This document shows positions 4,655 through 9,651 of a DNA stretch of 9,651 bases, piece by piece. A program made the position numbers and the translations under genes. Within the stretch, counting starts at the first letter, position 1, and each line of letters opens with the position of its first letter. The notes beneath the pieces are model-generated. The model saw nothing but the letters and a program-made list of their open reading frames with translations, was not told where the DNA came from and did not search any database. Source of the DNA: Actinomycetota bacterium (lineage in GTDB: Bacteria > Actinomycetota > Acidimicrobiia > Acidimicrobiales > Ilumatobacteraceae); assembly GCA_018882725.1 (NCBI GenBank), contig VERK01000074.1, positions 1 to 9,651 on the forward strand, read 5' to 3'.

Positions 4655-6391
4655 ATGACCACCACGACCGACGCCCACCTCGTCTCCGCCTATCTGAGCG
4701 GCGATCGAACTGCCTTGGCGACGATCTACGACCGTTACGCAACCGGTCTGTACGACACGGCGCGAGCGATGCTCTCCGATCGGCACGATGCATCCGACAT
4801 GGTGCAGGACGTCTTCGTCATCGCAGCCGAACGTCTCGACCAGTTGCGCGAACCCGACCGACTCAAGCCGTGGCTCTACGCGGTGTTGCGCAACGAGGTC
4901 TACCGCCGTACCAAGAAACGCAAGCGCGCGGTCCCCACCGATTTTCAGAGCGAGACGGTTCCTGACGTGCCCGCTTCTTACGACCCGCGACAAGCGGGAG
5001 AAGCCGTCGCGTACGAAGAGCTGGCGTCGATGGTGCGGTCGGCATCGGCCGGCCTCGACGAACGAGATCGACTCGTGCTCGAGTTGTCGGTGCGTCAGGG
5101 CTTGACCGGTTCCGACTTGGCTGATGCGCTCGGCGTGACTGCCGAGCAGAGCTACTCCCTCGTGCACCGCATGCGCGAACGTGTGGAGAAGAGCCTTGGT
5201 GCCTACGCCGTTGCCAAAGCCGGTCGACGTGAGTGCCCCGATCTCGATCGACTTCTCGCGGCGTGGGACGGCGAATTCACCGTGCTCGTCCGCAAGCGCG
5301 TCAATCGGCACATCGAAGAGTGCGCGACGTGCGACCGCAGCCGCAAGACCCTGGCCCCGCTGGCGCTCTTCGGCGCCGCACCGGCATTCGTTCTGCCCTT
5401 CGGTCTGCGCGATCGTGTTCTGGCCGCCACCGCCAATGTCGGGCCAGGTACCGGGTCCGGCTCTGGCTCATCGACGGCTACCTCCAAGTCGCGTCTCCGT
5501 TTCGATTCACGCAGCGGATTCCCGCGAGCCGCGCGTCTCGGACGTCGTGCGCTGTTCGCACTCATCGGTTCGTCGGTCGCCGTCGTCGCCGTGATCGGTG
5601 GTGCTCTCGTGGCGCAATCGATCGATGACGGACGCGCAAACGGCACGACGAGCGACACGATCGCGACCGCGTCCGTCGCACCCAGTGACAGTGCTGTCGA
5701 CACGGGTGTATCCACCATCGACAGCACCATCGACAACATCGCGACCGGCACTTCAGAGGCTCCGGTGTCGCCGATGGTTCCCACACCACCGCCACCGTCG
5801 ACCCCGCCGGCCGCACCCACCGATTCGAACACCCCGCTCGCCCCCGCGGGCTCGACCGTCACTACGACGACGACACTGCCGCCGGCGACCTCACAGCCAG
5901 CCACCGCACCGTCGTCGGCCACCACGGTTCCGGCCCGGACCACCGCGACAACGGTCCCACCGAAAACGACAACAACATCTCCGGCCAAGACCACGACGAC
6001 AACAGTCGCACCGAAAACGACAACGACGACGACGTCTGCGCCCAAGACGACAACGACAACCACGACGACAGCAGCGCCGCAGCGCACCCTCGTGCTCAGC
6101 AAAGTGGCCGGCGCGTTCCCGTCGTGCACCGCCCTCGGTGTGCAAGGCGTGGTCACCACTACCGAAACCGGCATTCAAGTGTTCGGAGAGGTCGAGTTCT
6201 TCAACAAGGACAACAAGACGCTCGGTATCCGTCAGGTCAAGTTGGCCCTCGCCACGGCCTCCACCTGGCGCGGCACGGTGACCGACACCCCCACGGGAGC
6301 GGTCACCGCGCAGATCCGCCTCACCGCCCGGTCGACATCAGGTTTGACCAGCACCGGAGCAGGATCGGCCCGACAAGCCAACACGTGCTGA
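4655..6391 (+). CDS. One-piece ECF sigma factor / zinc anti-sigma / membrane / extracytoplasmic sensor-like protein
   Basis: An ECF sigma factor directs RNA polymerase to a stress regulon and is usually held by a separate membrane anti-sigma factor. Here both parts appear in one 578-residue chain. Region sigma-2 covers about 8-92 (DASDMVQDVFV, then LKPWLYAVLRN). Region sigma-4 covers about 120-185 with a helix-turn-helix (LTGSDLADALGVTAEQSYSLVHRM). A zinc anti-sigma-like motif follows: Cys194, His219, Cys223 and Cys226, with the spacing known from RsrA (Cys, about 24 residues, His-x3-Cys-x2-Cys). One membrane helix lies at about 297-320. A Ser/Thr/Pro-rich linker at about 321-475 contains PKTTTTT repeats. 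The C-terminal domain (476-578) is predicted to lie outside the membrane, is unrecognised, and carries Cys491 and a terminal Cys578. Fused ECF proteins of this general plan are known in actinobacteria. The signal, the targets, and whether proteolysis frees the sigma part are not visible. Confidence 0.88.
   Translation: MTTTTDAHLVSAYLSGDRTALATIYDRYATGLYDTARAMLSDRHDASDMVQDVFVIAAERLDQLREPDRLKPWLYAVLRNEVYRRTKKRKRAVPTDFQSETVPDVPASYDPRQAGEAVAYEELASMVRSASAGLDERDRLVLELSVRQGLTGSDLADALGVTAEQSYSLVHRMRERVEKSLGAYAVAKAGRRECPDLDRLLAAWDGEFTVLVRKRVNRHIEECATCDRSRKTLAPLALFGAAPAFVLPFGLRDRVLAATANVGPGTGSGSGSSTATSKSRLRFDSRSGFPRAARLGRRALFALIGSSVAVVAVIGGALVAQSIDDGRANGTTSDTIATASVAPSDSAVDTGVSTIDSTIDNIATGTSEAPVSPMVPTPPPPSTPPAAPTDSNTPLAPAGSTVTTTTTLPPATSQPATAPSSATTVPARTTATTVPPKTTTTSPAKTTTTTVAPKTTTTTTSAPKTTTTTTTTAAPQRTLVLSKVAGAFPSCTALGVQGVVTTTETGIQVFGEVEFFNKDNKTLGIRQVKLALATASTWRGTVTDTPTGAVTAQIRLTARSTSGLTSTGAGSARQANTC
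5855..6076 (+). repeat. Degenerate ACG/ACA-rich repeats coding the Thr/Pro linker
   Basis: This low-complexity DNA encodes residues about 401-474 of the fused sigma protein, mainly Thr runs with Pro-Lys spacers. A 16-nt exact repeat (CACCGAAAACGACAAC) occurs at 5958-5973 and 6009-6024, 51 nt (17 codons) apart, with a diverged third copy starting near 6039. The frame is kept, so length change by slippage or recombination would alter linker length without breaking the gene. Confidence 0.85.
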
Positions 6392-6405
6392 AAGTGACCC
6401 GCCGG

Positions 6406-6411
6406 TAGCCT
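6406..6411 (+). promoter_or_regulatory. Possible -10 hexamer (TAGCCT) for a leaderless glycosyltransferase operon
   Basis: TAGCCT lies in the 28-bp gap after the sigma gene and ends 8 nt before the ATG at 6420, which has no Shine-Dalgarno sequence. This spacing would put the transcript start at or next to the ATG, as in leaderless actinobacterial genes. It resembles TAGCGT ahead of lnt. No -35 box is evident. Confidence 0.35.
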
Positions 6412-6419
6412 CGGCTCTC

Positions 6420-7718
6420 ATGCCCGCAGCGCTGGACCCCAACGGTCCCCTTCGCCTCGCGTACCTCACGTACCGCGGCAAACCGCACGTGGGCGGCCAG
6501 GGCGTCTACACCCGACACCTCACCAAGGCCCTGGTCGATCTCGGCCACTCGGTCGAAGTCTTCGGCGGACAGCCCTACCCGGTGCTCGACGACCGCATCA
6601 CGCTCACCAAGCTCCCGAGCCTCGACCTCGTGAACGACCACTATCCGTTCCGGTTCCCGGCCATCTGGGAACTCAAGACCCGCGAAGACTGGCTGGAGGT
6701 CGGCCTGTTCATGACCGGTCAGTTCGCCGAGCCAGCCGCCTTCAGCGCCCGCGTGAAACGGCATCTCGCCCAGCGGGTGTCCGAGTTCGATCTGGTCCAC
6801 GACAACCAGTGCCTCGGATACGGAATCCTCGGCCTCGAGAAGCTCATTCCCACGATCGTCACGCTGCACCACCCCATCACCCGCGATCGCGCGCTGGAGA
6901 TGGAACACTCGCCGAACTGGCGCAAGAAGTTCGGTGTCAGCCGCTTCTACTCGTTCGTGAAGATGCAGGGCCGCGTGGCGAGTCGCATGCCGCGCATCGT
7001 CGTGGTGAGCGAGAACAGCATCAAAGACATCCACGGCGACATGGGCGTGTCGTTCGATCGGATGCGCCTTGTTCCCGTCGGCGTCGATCCCGATCTCTTC
7101 AAGCCACTTCCCAACGTGGCGCGCGTGCCCGGTCGTCTCATCACCACGGCCTCGGCCGACGTCGCGCTGAAGGGTTTGGCGTACCTGCTCGAGGCAATGG
7201 CCAAACTGCGCACCGAGCGCGACGTCACGCTCACCATCATCGGCAAGCCCAAGCCAGGCAAGAGCATGGATCTCATCGACAAGTTGGGTCTGCGTCCGCA
7301 CATCCAGTTCGTGTCGGGTGTGCCCGACGAGCGCATCGTCGAGTTGTATGCCGAAGCCGAACTGGCGGTGGTTCCGTCGCTCTACGAGGGTTTCAGCCTT
7401 CCGGCCATCGAAGCCATGTGCACGGGTATCTGCTTGGTCGCGACCGACGGCGGCGCCCTCCCCGAAGTCACCGGACGAGACGGTGACACGGTGCTGCAGT
7501 GCAAGGCCGGCGATTCCGAGGCGCTCGCGGCCACGTTGCGCCGCGGACTCGACGACGCCGAACTGCGCGCTCGTGTCGGTGCCAACGGACGCCAGCGAGT
7601 GGTCGACCGCTGGACCTGGCGTCGTTGTGCCGAGATGACGGTCGAGCAGTACCGCGAGGTTCTCGCCATGCCGGCCAACATCGAGAAGTTGCGTCGCAAC
7701 GGACGGCTGAAGGGCTGA
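6420..7718 (+). CDS. Glycosyltransferase family 4 (GT-B fold)
   Basis: GT4 enzymes are retaining glycosyltransferases that move a sugar from a nucleotide-sugar donor to a glycan, lipid or small molecule. The 432-residue protein shows both Rossmann halves. The N-terminal acceptor half has a Gly-rich loop GGQGVYTRHL (25-34) and LVHDNQ near 125-130. The C-terminal donor half runs from about 215, starting with VPVGVDPDLFKP, then Lys251 (ALKG), the beta-strand LTIIGKP and the EX7E motif Glu323-GFSLPAI-Glu331 that binds the donor. The protein lacks a signal peptide or membrane helix and should be cytoplasmic or peripheral. It is the first gene of a compact run: the methyltransferase starts 4 nt after its stop. 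The ATG has no ribosome binding site but has a -10-like TAGCCT 8 nt upstream. Donor and acceptor cannot be told from sequence. Confidence 0.93.
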   Translation: MPAALDPNGPLRLAYLTYRGKPHVGGQGVYTRHLTKALVDLGHSVEVFGGQPYPVLDDRITLTKLPSLDLVNDHYPFRFPAIWELKTREDWLEVGLFMTGQFAEPAAFSARVKRHLAQRVSEFDLVHDNQCLGYGILGLEKLIPTIVTLHHPITRDRALEMEHSPNWRKKFGVSRFYSFVKMQGRVASRMPRIVVVSENSIKDIHGDMGVSFDRMRLVPVGVDPDLFKPLPNVARVPGRLITTASADVALKGLAYLLEAMAKLRTERDVTLTIIGKPKPGKSMDLIDKLGLRPHIQFVSGVPDERIVELYAEAELAVVPSLYEGFSLPAIEAMCTGICLVATDGGALPEVTGRDGDTVLQCKAGDSEALAATLRRGLDDAELRARVGANGRQRVVDRWTWRRCAEMTVEQYREVLAMPANIEKLRRNGRLKG

Positions 7719-7722
7719 GAAC

Positions 7723-8487
7723 GTGCTGACCGTTCGCTTCGAACGCCTCGGGCTCACTCCGGGTGACCTCGTTCTCGACGCCGGGGCCGGATTCGGCCGT
7801 CACGCCTACGAGGTCGCCCGTCGCGGTGGCCGCATCGTCGCTCTCGACTACGCCGATGACGAAGTGCGCACGACCCGCGCCACCTTCGCGGCCATGATGC
7901 AGGCCGGCGAGATTCAACGCGACTCGTACGTTGGTGTCATGCGGGGCGATGCCACTCGTCTCCCCTTCGACGACGCCACCTTCGACCGCGTGATCACCTC
8001 CGAAGTGCTCGAGCACATCCAGGACGACGTGTCGGCCATCGCCGAACTGGCTCGCGTGCTGCGTCCGGGCGGAACGTTCGCCTGCACGGTGCCGTCGTGG
8101 TGGCCCGAGAAGATCAACTGGAAACTGTCCGACGAGTATCACGCGCCCAAATCGGTGGGCGGCCACGTGCGCATCTACAGCCGCACCGAACTCGAAGCCA
8201 AGCTGCGCGCCGCTGGGCTCGACGTGCGCGGCCATCACCACGCCCACGCGCTGCACTCGCCGTACTGGTGGCTCAAGTGCGCCGTGGGGCCGCGCCGCGA
8301 CGATCACCCGCTCGTCAACAACTACAAGAAATTCCTCGAATGGGACATCGTCAAACAACCCCGTTCGATTCGCGCCGTCGAGCGCGTGCTCTCCCCCGTC
8401 ATGGGCAAGAGCCTCATCGTGTACGCCGTCAAGCGTCCGGCTCCCGCTCGCCGCTCCGAGCCCGTTCGAGAGTTGGTGAACGCATGA
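7723..8487 (+). CDS. Class I SAM-dependent methyltransferase (type 11-like)
   Basis: This enzyme transfers a methyl group from S-adenosylmethionine to an unknown acceptor. The 254-residue protein has motif I at 17-25 (VLDAGAGFG), the acidic residue after strand 2 (Asp42 in VALDYAD), GDATRLPFDDATFD at 75-88, EVLEHI at 94-99 and LRPGG at 113-117, all typical of the methyltransferase 11 group. The stretch after about 125 is rich in Trp, His and Tyr (WWPEKINWK, GHHHAHALHSPYWWLK) and probably shapes the acceptor pocket. The GTG start has AAGGG 8 nt upstream, within the end of the glycosyltransferase gene, and is 4 nt past its stop. The last codons overlap the next ATG (ATGA). Given the neighbours, O-methylation of a sugar or glycolipid is a reasonable guess, but it is only that. 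Confidence 0.92.
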   Translation: MLTVRFERLGLTPGDLVLDAGAGFGRHAYEVARRGGRIVALDYADDEVRTTRATFAAMMQAGEIQRDSYVGVMRGDATRLPFDDATFDRVITSEVLEHIQDDVSAIAELARVLRPGGTFACTVPSWWPEKINWKLSDEYHAPKSVGGHVRIYSRTELEAKLRAAGLDVRGHHHAHALHSPYWWLKCAVGPRRDDHPLVNNYKKFLEWDIVKQPRSIRAVERVLSPVMGKSLIVYAVKRPAPARRSEPVRELVNA

Positions 8488-9527
8488 CCCTCATTCGTCA
8501 TCTCGGTGTCCCGCACATCGAAGGTGTCCTCAGTGCCGACGAAGTCGTGCAGACCGCCGAGTCGATCGCCCGTCTGCAACTCGACTCCGGAATGATCCCG
8601 TGGTTCGAGGGCGGACACTGCGATCCGTGGAACCACGTCGAGACGGCCATGGCGCTCGACATCGCCGGATTCCACGCTCAAGCCGAACGTGCCTACGACT
8701 GGCTCAAGAACACTCAGCACCGTGATGGCTGGTGGTTCAACTACTACCTACCGGGCGGTTTCGTCGAAGAACCCAAACTCGACACCAATGTCTGCGCGTA
8801 CGTCGCCGCTGGTGTGTGGCACCACTGGTTGTGCACCTGGGATCGTGGATTCGTCGACTACATGTGGCCCACTGTCGAACGTGCCATCGAATGGGTGCTG
8901 TCGATGCGCCGCCACGACGGAACCATCTTGTGGGCCCGCGAAGAGCACGCCTCGCCGTGGGATTACGCGCTTCTCACCGGATCGTCCTCCATCTGGCACG
9001 CGCTCACCTGCGCCGCCGAACTGGCCGACCTGGTGGGCGATGAGCGTCCGCATTGGCGCGAAGCCGCCGACACGTTGCGCTCGGTCATCTGCACACGACC
9101 CGACGCGTTCGAACCCAAGACGCGGTGGGCCATGGATTGGTACTACCCGGTGCTCACCAACGCAATGGAAGGCGACGCCGCGCGAGCACGTTTGGCGCAG
9201 AGTTGGGACACCTTCGCCATGGAGGGTCGCGGCATTCGATGTGTGAGCGACGAACCGTGGGTCACCGCGGCCGAAACCGCCGAATGCTCGCTGGCTCATG
9301 CCGCGGCCGGCGACATCGCTACCGCGACCGACCTGCTCCTCTGGACGCGCGCTCATCGTCACGACGACGGTTCGTACTGGACCGGTGTGGTGTACCCGAG
9401 CCGCGAGAACTTCCCGGCGGGCGAACGAACCGCGTACACCGGAGCCGCCGTCATCCTCGCCGCCGACGCGATCGATGCGGGTTCTCCGGCGTCACGCATC
9501 TTCGTACCGTCGCTCGTCGTCGACTGA
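8484..9527 (+). CDS. Prenyltransferase/squalene-cyclase-like alpha-toroid protein
   Basis: The 347-residue protein looks like an all-helical (alpha/alpha) toroid, as in protein prenyltransferases, squalene/hopene cyclases and six-hairpin glycosidases. QW-like motifs recur: LQLDSGMIPW (31-40), TQHRDGWW (77-84), RRHDGTILW (142-150) and HRHDDGSYW (291-299). It is rich in Trp, with conserved-looking stretches such as ASPWDYALLTGSS (156-168) and RWAMDWYYPVL (214-224). The DxDD motif of hopene cyclases is not seen and the chain is about half their length, so cyclase activity should not be assumed. A sugar-binding or glycosidase-like role is an equal alternative. The ATG overlaps the methyltransferase stop by 4 nt (ATGA), showing translational coupling. 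The frame is open upstream, but only as an overlap with the methyltransferase. There is no signal peptide, so it is probably cytoplasmic. Confidence 0.72.
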   Translation: MTLIRHLGVPHIEGVLSADEVVQTAESIARLQLDSGMIPWFEGGHCDPWNHVETAMALDIAGFHAQAERAYDWLKNTQHRDGWWFNYYLPGGFVEEPKLDTNVCAYVAAGVWHHWLCTWDRGFVDYMWPTVERAIEWVLSMRRHDGTILWAREEHASPWDYALLTGSSSIWHALTCAAELADLVGDERPHWREAADTLRSVICTRPDAFEPKTRWAMDWYYPVLTNAMEGDAARARLAQSWDTFAMEGRGIRCVSDEPWVTAAETAECSLAHAAAGDIATATDLLLWTRAHRHDDGSYWTGVVYPSRENFPAGERTAYTGAAVILAADAIDAGSPASRIFVPSLVVD

Positions 9528-9531
9528 CTCG

Positions 9532-9537
9532 AAGGAG
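9532..9537 (+). promoter_or_regulatory. Ribosome binding site of the last, partial gene
   Basis: AAGGAG lies 8 nt before the ATG at 9546, in the 18-nt gap after the toroid protein's stop. It is strong evidence that a real gene starts here even though only 35 codons are in the window. Confidence 0.75.
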
Positions 9538-9545
9538 TTGTCATC

Positions 9546-9651
9546 ATGACCCGCGCGTCGTTCACCGCGTCATCCGCCGCCGACATTCGTCGTCTCGCTG
9601 CCGAAGCGCTCGACGCTCTCGGTGCCAACGACGCATTGGGCGGTTCTGGTG
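9546..9651 (+). CDS. Unidentified protein, N-terminal fragment (runs off window)
   Basis: Thirty-five codons are visible from an ATG with a strong AAGGAG site. The visible peptide is Ala-rich and probably helical (ADIRRLAAEALDALG at about 12-26) and ends in Gly/Ser. It has no signal peptide or membrane segment and is not recognisable. It follows the toroid gene by 18 nt on the same strand, so it is probably the fourth gene of the same operon. A second methyltransferase or another biosynthetic enzyme would fit, but the fragment gives no proof. Confidence 0.6.
   Translation, partial: MTRASFTASSAADIRRLAAEALDALGANDALGGSG

Noticed and set aside
5855..6076. Repeat array as a possible CRISPR
   Set aside because: The repeats are short, in frame and degenerate, encode a Thr/Pro linker, and have no regular unique spacers.
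5203..6174. A minus-strand frame coding long Val runs opposite the sigma gene
   Set aside because: The Val runs are the complement of the ACG/ACC Thr codons in the linker. No start signal or domain supports it.
6321..7757. A 478-codon open frame on the minus strand opposite the glycosyltransferase
   Set aside because: It is an exact antisense shadow of a gene with clear GT4 motifs. Its His/Glu/Asp/Val-rich product is what the complement of GC-rich codons gives, and it shows no family motif.

Overview
The window comes from a high-GC bacterium. The codon bias (strong G/C third positions), GTG starts, Thr-rich secreted linkers, a class E-like sortase and a one-piece ECF sigma/anti-sigma protein fit an actinobacterium, and the style resembles the Acidimicrobiia (Ilumatobacter-like). 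That placement is an impression from composition and gene content, not the result of a search.

Layout. (1) Positions 1-1029, minus strand: a two-gene copper / cytochrome oxidase assembly operon, a SCO1/SenC lipoprotein followed by a PCu(A)C-type copper chaperone that runs off the left edge. (2) Positions 1122-3308, plus strand: a sortase with a lipoprotein-like N-terminus and, 12 nt later, an apolipoprotein N-acyltransferase (Lnt) whose catalytic cysteine position reads serine. (3) Positions 3286-4563: a minus-strand D-aminoacyl-tRNA deacylase (dtd), which overlaps the 3' end of lnt tail to tail, and a divergent aldose 1-epimerase family gene. (4) Positions 4655-6391: a 578-residue protein that joins an ECF sigma factor, a zinc-binding anti-sigma-like domain, one membrane helix, a Thr/Pro linker and an extracytoplasmic domain. 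(5) Positions 6420-9651: a tightly packed run of a GT4 glycosyltransferase, a SAM methyltransferase, a prenyltransferase/squalene-cyclase-like alpha-toroid protein, and the first 35 codons of a further gene. This run looks like part of a glycan or glycolipid modification cluster.

The first two regions deal with the cell envelope: copper delivery by lipoproteins, lipoprotein N-acylation, and sortase. The single-chain sigma protein looks like an envelope-sensing regulator, but nothing in the sequence shows what it controls. No tRNA, rRNA, CRISPR array, insertion sequence or phage gene was seen. No gene-free stretch exceeds about 100 bases. The strongest points for follow-up are the one-piece sigma/anti-sigma protein, the Cys-to-Ser change in Lnt, and the GT4-methyltransferase-toroid operon.
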